DNA from: Robertmurraya sp047302285
GTDB lineage: Bacteria > Bacillota > Bacilli > Bacillales > Cytobacillaceae
Length of the DNA: 64,000 bases
Assembly (NCBI RefSeq): GCF_047302285.1
Contig: NZ_CP154845.1
Coordinates: 2,108,001 to 2,172,000, forward strand
Reading direction: 5' to 3'
In this document: piece after piece, positions 45,388 through 53,485 of the stretch
Numbering within the stretch: the first letter of the stretch is position 1
Layout: every line of letters begins with the position of its first letter
Program-made: the position numbers and the translations under genes
The notes under the pieces: generated by a model
What the model saw: the letters and a program-made list of their open reading frames with translations, nothing else
Databases searched by the model: none
What the model was told of the DNA's origin: nothing

Positions 45388-46215
45388 ATGAAAAAGTGGT
45401 TAACAGCAGGATTAATTTTACTCGTAATCGGATTTTTAGCAGCGTGTGGAGGTAATGATAACAACTCAAGTTCTGAAAGTGAAGAAACAAAAGAAATTAC
45501 TGTTGGAGCAACTGCAGGTCCATACAGTGATATGTTAAAGAAAGCCATTATTCCAAATCTTGAAGAAAAAGGTTATACCGTTAAGATCATTGAATTCAGC
45601 GATTATATTCAACCAAACAATGCACTAGATAATGGAGACATTCAGGCAAATCTTTTCCAACACACGATTTATCTAGAAAACTTTGCGAAAGAAAACAATA
45701 TGGATTTAACCGCTTTAATTACGGTTCCAACGGCACCGATGGGAATTTACTCTAATACATTCGATTCGATTGAAGATATTACAGATGGAGCAACGATTAC
45801 GATTCCAAATGACCCTACAAACGCAGCTCGTGCGTTTAATACGCTTCAAGATGAAGGTCTTATAGTACTAGATGAAAACGCAGATCCGTTAACTGTTTCG
45901 GAGAAGGATATTGTAGAAAATAAGAAAAATCTTGAATTTCAACCAATAGAAGCAGGACAGCTTCCACGCTCAGTAGAAAGTGCTGACCTTGCAGCCGTTC
46001 CAGGAAACTTCGCCCTCGCAGCAGGGATGGATTTATTAAGTGCTCTTGCTTTAGAAAATATGCTCGACTCCTATCGTAATGTTGTGGCTGTGAAAACGGA
46101 AAATAAAGACGATCAGCTTGCAAAAGATATTGTAGAAGTTGTTGAATCTGATGCCTTTGAAAAAGTGATTGATGAAGAGTTCCAAGGTTTCGGAAAACCA
46201 GAGTGGATGAATTAA
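45388..46215 (+). CDS. metQ: Methionine-binding lipoprotein
   Basis: 275 residues, substrate-binding lipoprotein of the NlpA/MetQ family. Lipobox LAAC gives lipidated C20 followed by a Gly/Asn/Ser-rich tether. Ligand-domain landmarks: ITVGATAGPYSDMLKK, FSDYIQPNNALDNGDIQANLFQH and VPTAPMGIYSNTFDSI. GAAAGAAGG precedes the ATG. Last gene of the metNPQ operon. Confidence 0.96.
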   Translation: MKKWLTAGLILLVIGFLAACGGNDNNSSSESEETKEITVGATAGPYSDMLKKAIIPNLEEKGYTVKIIEFSDYIQPNNALDNGDIQANLFQHTIYLENFAKENNMDLTALITVPTAPMGIYSNTFDSIEDITDGATITIPNDPTNAARAFNTLQDEGLIVLDENADPLTVSEKDIVENKKNLEFQPIEAGQLPRSVESADLAAVPGNFALAAGMDLLSALALENMLDSYRNVVAVKTENKDDQLAKDIVEVVESDAFEKVIDEEFQGFGKPEWMN

Positions 46216-46229
46216 TCGAGCAAACATTT

Positions 46230-46260
46230 GACCCGCTCTTTTAAAGAGTGGGTCTTTTAA
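46230..46260 (+). terminator. Terminator after metQ
   Basis: GACCCGCTCTT and AAGAGTGGGTC pair (one G-T wobble) with a 3-base loop and a T run. It ends just before the ribosome binding site of the next gene, so partial read-through is possible. Confidence 0.88.
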
Positions 46261-46278
46261 TAGGAGGAGGGACAGTTC

Positions 46279-47364
46279 ATGCAAACTTTTTCCGTGCATG
46301 GAGCACCAAGTGAGTACATATTACAGGAAGGTGCATTGAAACTTCTGGAGCAAAAGCTTTTAGAAAGAGGGTTAAAGAAGGTACTAATCGTACATGGGAC
46401 AAAATCGTGGCAGGCAGCACGGTCCTACTGGCCAACACTTTCAGAAGTAATTTATCATGAGTATACGTATAATGGAGAGTGCTCGTTAGAGGAAATAGAG
46501 GAGTTAGCTGAAATCATCCATGAACATAACTATGATGGAGTCGTTGGTGTTGGTGGTGGGAAGGTACTCGATCTGGTGAAAGCAGTATGTGATAAGATGC
46601 GCCTTCAAGCTGTATTAATCCCGACCCTTGCGTCTAACTGTTCTCCTTGGACTCCACTAAGTGTTTTGTATGATCAGTCAGGAGCCTTTATTCGATATGA
46701 CGTTTATCCTGTATGTACGAGCTTAGTTTTAATCGAACCGAAAATTTTACTTCATGCTCCAATAGAGTTGTTTATTGCTGGGATTGGTGACACCCTTGCG
46801 AAATGGTATGAAGCAGATGTTCAAATGGGAAATATTCCTAGAAAATCAGTGCCATTACTGATATCTCATTATACAGCAAGACAATGCAAGGAGATTATCG
46901 TTGAGCATTCAGTAGGAGCTATTCAAGCCGTACATGAAGGCGTACTAAACGAAGATTTTATCAAAGTGGTTGAGACGATTATTGTTTTTGGAGGGATGGT
47001 CGGAGGCTTTGGTGACCATTACGGCCGTATTGCTGGTGCCCATTCAATTCATAATGGATTAACGGTTTTAGAGGAAACTCATCATGTGTTACATGGTGAT
47101 AAAGTTGCATATGGAATTCTTGTTCAGCTGATATTAGAAGGGAAACAATCTGAAATCGACTACTTACTTCCATTTTATCGTCGTCTTGGTCTACCGAGTT
47201 CACTAAAAGAGTTGGGCATACAAGAGGTTACTGATGTAGTGGTTCAAAAGGTCGCAGAAAAAGCGACACTAAAAGAAGAATCTATTCATGTAATGCCAAT
47301 TGGAATCATTGATGAAAATAGGGTGAAAAAAGCGATTTATGAATTAGAGGGAATAGCTAAGTAA
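46279..47364 (+). CDS. Iron-containing alcohol dehydrogenase family protein (HcxA/glycerol dehydrogenase-like)
   Basis: 361 residues of the group III dehydrogenases. NAD-binding GVGGGKVLDLVKAV, the segment PTLASNCSPWTPLSVLYD, and metal-site candidates Asp in GIGDTLAKW and His in AGAHSIHNGL and HHVLHGDKVAYG. It is closest to YbdH/HcxA enzymes, which reduce 2-oxo acids such as 2-oxobutyrate and 2-oxoglutarate. AGGAGGAGG before the ATG is very strong. Its place 63 bases after metQ, in a block that handles 2-keto-4-methylthiobutyrate and 2-ketoglutaramate, makes an oxo acid substrate plausible, but this is inference. Confidence 0.85.
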   Translation: MQTFSVHGAPSEYILQEGALKLLEQKLLERGLKKVLIVHGTKSWQAARSYWPTLSEVIYHEYTYNGECSLEEIEELAEIIHEHNYDGVVGVGGGKVLDLVKAVCDKMRLQAVLIPTLASNCSPWTPLSVLYDQSGAFIRYDVYPVCTSLVLIEPKILLHAPIELFIAGIGDTLAKWYEADVQMGNIPRKSVPLLISHYTARQCKEIIVEHSVGAIQAVHEGVLNEDFIKVVETIIVFGGMVGGFGDHYGRIAGAHSIHNGLTVLEETHHVLHGDKVAYGILVQLILEGKQSEIDYLLPFYRRLGLPSSLKELGIQEVTDVVVQKVAEKATLKEESIHVMPIGIIDENRVKKAIYELEGIAK

Positions 47365-47375
47365 TGGGTAATACA

Positions 47376-47431
47376 AAAACGCTTGTGAATGACAAAGAAA
47401 AGGCACTAATGCCATCATCACAAGCGTTTTA
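47376..47431 (+). terminator. Long nested hairpin after the dehydrogenase gene
   Basis: AAAACGCTTGTGA (47376) and TCACAAGCGTTTT (47418) form a perfect 13-bp stem; the 29-base loop contains a small inner hairpin GGC/GCC. Followed by AGTATT rather than a T run. Likely a terminator between convergent genes. Confidence 0.65.
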
Positions 47432-47525
47432 GTATTAATCTACCACTTCAATAAATTGTGTGTATATACGGATAAAATACTCTTCTAATAATCGTTCCCA
47501 CCATAAAAAGTTATAGTGTTTAATT

Positions 47526-47783
47526 CTACTTTTTGAACTTACTTTCCTTCTTTTTGGAACGAAGATGAGCCATCAAATTGTCAACGGAGTTCTTTGTTGA
47601 ATTCGTCTCTTCTTCATCAATCTTCATTTCCATAATATCATTGTCTTTGAGTGTCACCTTTAACCATGTTCCTGGCAAAGCTCCATTAGGGAGTTGATCA
47701 ATCGGCTTCGTAAACTGTTTCTTGATTTCTTCGATTATAATAACAGCAAGATTTTCTTCAAAACGATCAATATAAGCCTTCAT
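47526..47783 (-). CDS. DUF3006 domain protein
   Basis: 85 residues beginning KAYIDRFEENLAVIIIEE, the standard DUF3006 start, with the LPGTWLKVTLKD core and a charged, lysine-rich tail. No signal sequence, so cytoplasmic. It follows the ComEC-like hydrolase gene with a single base between its ATG and that gene's stop; the GGAGG ribosome site lies inside the last codons of the hydrolase. The pairing of DUF3006 with secreted metallo-beta-lactamase proteins recurs in Bacillaceae, as I recall; the function is unknown. Confidence 0.9.
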   Translation of the reverse strand: MKAYIDRFEENLAVIIIEEIKKQFTKPIDQLPNGALPGTWLKVTLKDNDIMEMKIDEEETNSTKNSVDNLMAHLRSKKKESKFKK

Positions 47784-47784
47784 G

Positions 47785-48984
47785 TCAATTTCCTCCTATG
47801 CAAGCTAATCCTTCTTTTTTAATGTCATCGACTCTTGCTTGCCCAATTCCATTGATTTTTGTTAATTCTTCAATTGATTGATACGGTCTTAGTTCAATTA
47901 AATCTTTTGCTCGTTCTGGACCAATATGGATGATTTCTTCAACTTCCTCTGCTGAAGCCGTGTTTATATTGATACAACTATCTTGATTTTCTACTCGATT
48001 ATTTGTATCGATCTGTTGCTTAGATTTTCTTTCTTCGATATATCCATCTTTTTCTGTCTCAATTTGATACGTTTTTCCATCTGTTGTAACAATAATCGTT
48101 CCGTGAACGTCTGTTCCATAGAGAGGAATACCTGATTCTTGAATAAGTGATACGACTTCTTCATGGGGGTGCCCATAAGAATTATCCATTCCAGCACTAT
48201 AAATCGCCACTTCAGGCTGAACGGCTTGCAAAAATTCTTTACTTGTAGAAGTGGTTGAACCGTGATGACCAAGCTGTAAAAAAGTTGCCTCTAACTGAGA
48301 GCCACTTTGAATCATCTCAATTTCATTTGCTTTTTCTGCATCACCTGTAAAGACAAAACTGATTTCACCATATGTTATTATGACAGAAATCGATTCTTCA
48401 TTCGCTTTTCCTGTAATCTCCTTTGGATATAAAACCTCCAAATGAAGAGGACCTATTTCGTATGTATCGCCCGTTCTTGGCTCGACATAATCTACGTCAT
48501 TTTCGCTTATCTCCATCAATACACGTTGAAAGGTGTCTGATTGACTAGTATTACCTGATAACCAAACCTCATCGACCGGAAATGTTTGAAGAACCTGATC
48601 CAATTGGCCAATATGATCGGCGTCAGGATGAGTTCCGATCGCAATATTAATATTTTTCACCTTGTTTTTTTGAAGGTAGTCGACAACTTCATCTCCAGTA
48701 AAGTCTCCACTATCGATTAGTATCGTATAGGATTGCCCATCTTCTGAAACTTGAAAAAGGGTAGAGTCTGCTTGACCAACATCTAGAAAATGAACTTTCA
48801 ATTCTTCATTCATCGTTTTGTCTTGTTCAATTGCTGGTGGACTTGAAGATGCGTCATTATCTGTTTGTTCCGTAATAGTTGGATTTGCTGGCGATTCAAT
48901 TTCTTTTTGAACACTTGAAGGTTGTTGGGCATTACATCCAACTAAAAATAATATGGTTGCGATAGTTATAATAAAATTTTTCAA
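47785..48984 (-). CDS. Secreted lipoprotein: metallo-beta-lactamase-fold hydrolase (ComEC C-terminal type) with helix-hairpin-helix domain
   Basis: 399 residues. Lipobox LVGC gives lipidated C17, then a Ser/Thr/Asp-rich linker. Residues about 60-310 are an MBL-fold hydrolase similar to the soluble domain of ComEC: VHFLDVGQADS, LIDSGD, the metal motif GTHPDADHIG, VFTGDAE and LGHHGSTTSTS with YSAGMDNSYGHPHEE. The C-terminal about 70 residues are a ComEA-like double helix-hairpin-helix DNA-binding module (NINTASAEEVEEI then IGPERAKDLIELR and INGIGQARVDDIKKEG). This combination suggests a surface enzyme acting on DNA, or a phosphodiesterase that can bind DNA. No channel domain is present, so it is not ComEC itself. 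Confidence 0.9.
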   Translation of the reverse strand: MKNFIITIATILFLVGCNAQQPSSVQKEIESPANPTITEQTDNDASSSPPAIEQDKTMNEELKVHFLDVGQADSTLFQVSEDGQSYTILIDSGDFTGDEVVDYLQKNKVKNINIAIGTHPDADHIGQLDQVLQTFPVDEVWLSGNTSQSDTFQRVLMEISENDVDYVEPRTGDTYEIGPLHLEVLYPKEITGKANEESISVIITYGEISFVFTGDAEKANEIEMIQSGSQLEATFLQLGHHGSTTSTSKEFLQAVQPEVAIYSAGMDNSYGHPHEEVVSLIQESGIPLYGTDVHGTIIVTTDGKTYQIETEKDGYIEERKSKQQIDTNNRVENQDSCININTASAEEVEEIIHIGPERAKDLIELRPYQSIEELTKINGIGQARVDDIKKEGLACIGGN

Positions 48985-49070
48985 TGAAATCCCCCTGAAA
49001 GACTTTTGTTTTTATTATGCTCATGGTGTTAAGTTACATCAACTATTCTATCATAAAGAGGAGTTTTGAG

Positions 49071-49538
49071 ATGTTTAAAAAATGGGTTTCAATTATGTTC
49101 ATGTTGATAATTATCGTTGGCTGTACAAGAAGTGGCTTAAGTGGAAATATGCCTCCTAATGCGAAGGTAGTCGTCAATGACCAGGAGTATGAAACGGTAT
49201 TAGGTACATATTGTTGGAGTGGAGGGTGGAATAGCGGAATCTGTGTAGATACAGCTGGCCCAACGGAGCTTTTAAAAGAGAAAGAAACCATTACGGTAAA
49301 AGGTGGGGAAAGGGTTACAATAAAGATTGACTTTGAGCCCCAGCCAACGGAAATTCATGTCGAGCAATTCATCAATGAAACCGGAATCGAAGTACCACTC
49401 GAAGGTCTCCAATTTAGTGTCCCAGAAGAGCCTGGCGTATATTATTATTCGATTGGTGCATGGTGGTTGGATGAAGAAGATGAAAATGTATCCTTAGGCG
49501 ATGCTTTCTATGCGATTGCTCTTGAAGTTTCTAATTGA
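49071..49538 (+). CDS. Hypothetical lipoprotein
   Basis: 155 residues with signal peptide and lipobox IVGC (C18). The mature part contains VLGTYCWSGGWNSGICVDTAGP, then a predominantly beta segment ending YYYSIGAWWLDEEDENVSLGDAFYAIALEV. The Cys pair in YCWSGG and GICVD could form a disulfide. GAGGAG precedes ATG 49071; an in-frame ATG at 49017 lacks one. Similar small lipoproteins occur in Bacilli, but I do not recognise a function. Divergent from the MBL lipoprotein gene. Confidence 0.82.
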   Translation: MFKKWVSIMFMLIIIVGCTRSGLSGNMPPNAKVVVNDQEYETVLGTYCWSGGWNSGICVDTAGPTELLKEKETITVKGGERVTIKIDFEPQPTEIHVEQFINETGIEVPLEGLQFSVPEEPGVYYYSIGAWWLDEEDENVSLGDAFYAIALEVSN

Positions 49539-49563
49539 CACTTTCTCATTTATATGATATTTA
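49535..49563 (+). promoter_or_regulatory. SigA-type promoter of htpG
   Basis: TTGACA (overlapping the stop codon of the lipoprotein gene), 17 bases, TATTTA. The CIRCE element begins about 12 bases after the -10 box, at the expected transcription start. Confidence 0.72.
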
Positions 49564-49574
49564 AATTATGAATA

Positions 49575-49601
49575 TTAGCACTCGAGAGATAAGAGTGCTA
49601 A
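49575..49601. promoter_or_regulatory. CIRCE operator (HrcA binding site) upstream of htpG
   Basis: TTAGCACTC, nine bases, GAGTGCTAA: an exact match to the CIRCE consensus, both arms perfect, 37 bases before the htpG start codon. HrcA represses at such sites until heat stress titrates GroEL. Confidence 0.97.
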
Positions 49602-49638
49602 ACTATCATTAGTGGATATTTGGAAAGGGGAAAGATGT

Positions 49639-51513
49639 ATGGAAAAAAGACAATTTCAGGCAGAGTCAAAGCGATTACTAGAAATGATGATTAACTCTAT
49701 TTATACTCAAAAGGAAGTGTTTTTACGAGAGTTAATCTCCAATGCAAGTGATGCGATTGATAAAATCTATTACAAAGCATTAACAGATGATAGTTTAAGC
49801 TTTAACCAGGATGATTACTACATAAAAATTGAGACAGATAAAGAAAATCGCATATTAAAAATCAGTGATACAGGTATTGGGATGACAAAGGAAGAACTTG
49901 AGAATAACTTAGGGATTATTGCCAAAAGCGGTTCTTTAGCTTTTAAAACAGAGAATGAAATAAAAGATGGACACGATATTATTGGTCAATTCGGAGTCGG
50001 TTTTTATGCTGCTTTTATGGTAGCTGATGTAGTGACCGTGATAAGTAAAGCCCTTGAAAGTGATGAGGCTTATAAGTGGGAATCAAAAGGAGCAGACGGA
50101 TATACGATCGAACCGACAGAAAAAAGTGAAGTCGGAACTGAGATCATTTTGGAGATCAAAGAAAATACTGAAGATGAGTCATACGAAGAGTATCTTGAGG
50201 AATACCGTTTGAAATCAATTATTAAAAAATACTCAGATTTTATTCGTTATCCGATTAAAATGGATATAACAAAGAGCAGAAAAAAAGAAGACAGTGAAGA
50301 TGAGTATGAAAGCTATGTTGAAGAAGAAACGATTAACAGCATGGTACCGATATGGAGAAAAAATAAAAACGAATTAACTGATGAGGATTATGAGAAATTT
50401 TACAATGAGAAGCATTATGGTTTTGATAAACCGTTAAAACATATCCACATTAGTGTTGATGGTACGATTCGCTACAACGCCATTCTTTATATTCCAGAAA
50501 GCACGCCTTTTGATTACTATTCGAAAGAATATGAAAAGGGGCTTGAGTTATATTCAAACGGTGTTTTAATTATGAATAAATGTGCGGATCTACTTCCTGA
50601 CTACTTCAGCTTTGTAAAAGGACTAGTAGACTCAGAGGATCTCTCCCTCAATATTTCCAGAGAGATGCTCCAGCACGACCGTCAATTAAAGCTGATAGCA
50701 AAGAATATAAATAAGAAGATTAAAAGTGAACTTCAAAGTTTATTGAAGAATGAACGAGAGAAGTATGAAGCCTTTTATAAGTCATTTGGAAGACAACTGA
50801 AATTTGGTGTTTATAATGACTTCGGTGCAAATAAAGAAACTCTACAGGATTTACTCATGTTCTATTCTTCAAAAGAAAAGAACATGGTTACACTCGATGA
50901 GTATACTTCTAGAATGCCTGAAGAGCAGAAGTTTATTTATTATGCGTCTGGTGAATCGATTGAGCGCATCGAGAAATTACCACAGGCAGAGATTGTCTCT
51001 GAAAAAGGTTATGAAATTCTTTATTTTACTGAGGATATTGATGAATTTGCGATAAAAATGCTCATGAGTTATAAGGAAAAAGAATTTAAATCTGTATCAA
51101 GTGGTGATCTTGGAATTGATGAAAGCGAAATGGATTCTGAGACCAAAGATGAAGAGAATAAAGAACTCTTTGAGGAAATGAAAAATATCCTTTCTGGCAA
51201 GGTAAAGGATGTCCGTGTATCAAAAAGGTTAAAATCTCACCCAGTATGTTTAACAGCAGATGGAGAAGTGACAATTGAAATGGAGAAAATCCTTAATGCA
51301 ATGCCAGATAATCAAAATGTAAAAGCGGATAAGATTCTTGAAATCAATCCGAATCATGAAGTATTCGAATCACTGAAAAATGCCCTTGCTAGTGATAAAG
51401 AAAAATTAAGTTTATATACGAATCTTTTATATAATCAGGCTCTTCTTATTGAAGGGTTACCAATTCAAGATCCAGTCGAATTTACGAATGATATTTGTAA
51501 AGTAATGGTATAA
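49639..51513 (+). CDS. htpG: Molecular chaperone HtpG (Hsp90)
   Basis: 624 residues. GHKL ATPase domain with [33 protein letters not shown] and [17 protein letters not shown]; middle domain with the catalytic Arg region [13 protein letters not shown]-terminal dimerisation domain from about 500. Cytosolic ATP-driven chaperone. AAAGGGGAAAG before ATG 49639 decides the start over the in-frame TTG/ATG upstream. Regulated by a perfect CIRCE, which differs from B. subtilis, where htpG is outside the HrcA regulon. Confidence 0.97.
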   Translation: MEKRQFQAESKRLLEMMINSIYTQKEVFLRELISNASDAIDKIYYKALTDDSLSFNQDDYYIKIETDKENRILKISDTGIGMTKEELENNLGIIAKSGSLAFKTENEIKDGHDIIGQFGVGFYAAFMVADVVTVISKALESDEAYKWESKGADGYTIEPTEKSEVGTEIILEIKENTEDESYEEYLEEYRLKSIIKKYSDFIRYPIKMDITKSRKKEDSEDEYESYVEEETINSMVPIWRKNKNELTDEDYEKFYNEKHYGFDKPLKHIHISVDGTIRYNAILYIPESTPFDYYSKEYEKGLELYSNGVLIMNKCADLLPDYFSFVKGLVDSEDLSLNISREMLQHDRQLKLIAKNINKKIKSELQSLLKNEREKYEAFYKSFGRQLKFGVYNDFGANKETLQDLLMFYSSKEKNMVTLDEYTSRMPEEQKFIYYASGESIERIEKLPQAEIVSEKGYEILYFTEDIDEFAIKMLMSYKEKEFKSVSSGDLGIDESEMDSETKDEENKELFEEMKNILSGKVKDVRVSKRLKSHPVCLTADGEVTIEMEKILNAMPDNQNVKADKILEINPNHEVFESLKNALASDKEKLSLYTNLLYNQALLIEGLPIQDPVEFTNDICKVMV

Positions 51514-51649
51514 AAGGGTAGAAACAGCCTCTTGTTCTCATGGGGGCTGTTTTCTCTTTTCTAACACATGTTATTGGCTAATGATAGAAATAGAAAAGTG
51601 TGATATAACTGAAATAAGTGAATCAAATAATAGATATGGAGGAGATGGG

Positions 51650-53131
51650 ATGGCTGTTCTTCTGTCGAAGGGGCAAAAGGTAGACTTAACAAAAAAGACA
51701 TCGAATTTACATAGCATTTTAATTGGATTAGGCTGGGATATTAATCAATTTGGTGGCCAGAGCTTTGATTTAGATGCTTCAGTTTTTCTGCTTGATCAAA
51801 CAGGAAAAGTTAAGGGTGAGCAAGACTTTATCTTTTACAATAATCCTGTTGGTGGGAATCAATCTGTTTTTTACAGTGGTGATAACCGTACAGGAATAGG
51901 TGCCAATGATGATGAACAAGTACGAATTGTGTTACCATCTGTTCCTCCATATATAGAGCGAATTGCTTTTTCGATAACCATTCATGATGCCCAGTTAAAG
52001 GGACAAAGCTTTAGCCAAATTTCTAATGCGTACGTTCGAATTATGAATGAACAAACGCAAGAGGAATTGTTGCGCTTTAATCTACAGCAGTTTACTGTGG
52101 AAACAGCTATCGTTGCAGCAGAACTATATCGTCACCAAAACGAATGGAAGTTTAACGCTATTGGTAGTGGATTTCAAGGGGGATTAGCAGCTCTTTGTCG
52201 TAATTTTGGCTTAGAAGTAGAAGAAAGTCAGCCTTCACAGAGTGGAGGATTTAATCAAGCCCAAAGTAGTTCATATTCCAATCCGTCACAATCGTTTGGA
52301 ACACAGCCAACTCAGCAATCGTCTTTTGGTGCTCCGACAAATCCAAATCAGTCGTTTGGACAATATAGTCAAAGTCCACCTAATATACCTTCTAGTCAAT
52401 ACGGACAGCCATCTACGAATACTTTTGGCCATTCATATAGTAATCAAACGAGTCGTCCTATAAATGATGGCTACCAAAGAATGGGAAGAACGTCTTCAGG
52501 TGATATGGCTTGCCCTCGTTGCCATTCAGACTATATCTCTTCTGGAAAAAAAGGCTTTGGATTAGGAAAGGCAGCCGTTGGTGGCTTAGTTTTGGGACCA
52601 GTCGGACTATTAGGTGGATTTATTGGTGCAAATAAAATGGAATTTCGCTGTAATTCATGCCAATATAAATGGTCATTAGATCAAACTGACTTTCGTCGTA
52701 TGTTCCAGGAACAAAAGGATAATGCAAGAAGAGTACTTCAAAAATACAACAATAATCATTCTGTGTTAGACGCTTTAATGGCATCCTGTGCATTAGTTGC
52801 TATGGCGGATGGACATTTAGATCGGAGTGAGCAACAGAAAGTATATGATTTCATCCATCAAAGTGATGAATTACGTTCCTTTAATACCCAACAGGTAATC
52901 GCACGCTTTGACCACTTTGTACGTGGCTTGCAAATGGATCCAATCGTTGGTAGAGGAGAAGCATTACGAGCTGTGGGGAAGGTACGTGATCAATATGACT
53001 TATCACGATTAGTGGTTCGATACGGTATTGCTATTGGTTTTGCAGACGGTGAATTTGCTCGTGCTGAGCAAGAAACGATCCGTGATATTTGTAATGAATT
53101 AAGACTTAATCCAGGTGAATTTTTGTCTTGA
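51650..53131 (+). CDS. TerD-zinc ribbon-TerB fusion protein
   Basis: 493 residues with three parts. Residues 1 to about 190 are a TerD (calcium-binding, vWA-associated stress) domain: MAVLLSKGQKVDLTKKTSNL, GWDINQFGGQSFDLDASVFLL and the NRTGIGANDDEQVRI loop. About 195-280 is a Gln/Ser/Pro/Asn-rich linker of low complexity. About 285-345 is a Cys4 zinc ribbon (CPRC and CNSC) split by a hydrophobic Gly-rich segment (GKAAVGGLVLGPVGLLGGFIG) that may touch the membrane. About 360-493 is a TerB domain (ALMASCALVAMADGHLDRSE and AIGFADGEFARAEQETI). GGAGGAGATGGG precedes ATG 51650. It stands alone, not in a ter cluster. Confidence 0.9.
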   Translation: MAVLLSKGQKVDLTKKTSNLHSILIGLGWDINQFGGQSFDLDASVFLLDQTGKVKGEQDFIFYNNPVGGNQSVFYSGDNRTGIGANDDEQVRIVLPSVPPYIERIAFSITIHDAQLKGQSFSQISNAYVRIMNEQTQEELLRFNLQQFTVETAIVAAELYRHQNEWKFNAIGSGFQGGLAALCRNFGLEVEESQPSQSGGFNQAQSSSYSNPSQSFGTQPTQQSSFGAPTNPNQSFGQYSQSPPNIPSSQYGQPSTNTFGHSYSNQTSRPINDGYQRMGRTSSGDMACPRCHSDYISSGKKGFGLGKAAVGGLVLGPVGLLGGFIGANKMEFRCNSCQYKWSLDQTDFRRMFQEQKDNARRVLQKYNNNHSVLDALMASCALVAMADGHLDRSEQQKVYDFIHQSDELRSFNTQQVIARFDHFVRGLQMDPIVGRGEALRAVGKVRDQYDLSRLVVRYGIAIGFADGEFARAEQETIRDICNELRLNPGEFLS

Positions 53132-53140
53132 TGTTTTGAT

Positions 53141-53178
53141 AAAAGTCTTTCCTTGTATATTAAAGGGAAGACTTTTAA
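53141..53178 (+). terminator. Terminator after the TerD-TerB fusion gene
   Basis: AAAAGTCTTTCC pairs with GGGAAGACTTTT around a 12-base loop; the stem itself ends in the T run. Confidence 0.85.
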
Positions 53179-53485
53179 CTATTTGACTCATTCTTTTACT
53201 ATTTGTAATGCTATTATTAGCTGGTAAATGTTGAAGATAATGACTTTCGCTTACGAGTGAATACTATTCATTTAATAAAATCTTGAAATAGTGTTTGTAA
53301 AAGGATTTAGAACGACCAATACTAGATTGTGTTGGAAAGATTGATATAAATCTGCTATATTAACAAAGAAAAAAATTGGAAACGTTTCATTTTCAAAAAA
53401 TTAAAAATTTATTAAAAAAACAGTTTATATTCTGACAAGTCTAATTTATAATAAAAAAGAATTACATAAAACTAGGGGGAATTAT
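53179..53485. other. 307-base intergenic region before the AgcS symporter gene, with a cre-like palindrome
   Basis: No coding frame. At 53376-53390 the sequence TTGGAAACGTTTCAT contains the perfect palindrome GAAACGTTTC and fits the relaxed CcpA cre pattern with one mismatch. TATAAT occurs further down without a well-spaced -35. The rest is AT-rich and unremarkable. Confidence 0.4.

Noticed and set aside
49612..49639. N-terminal extension of HtpG from 49612
   Set aside because: HtpG proteins begin at MEKRQFQAE, and the ribosome site lies just before 49639.
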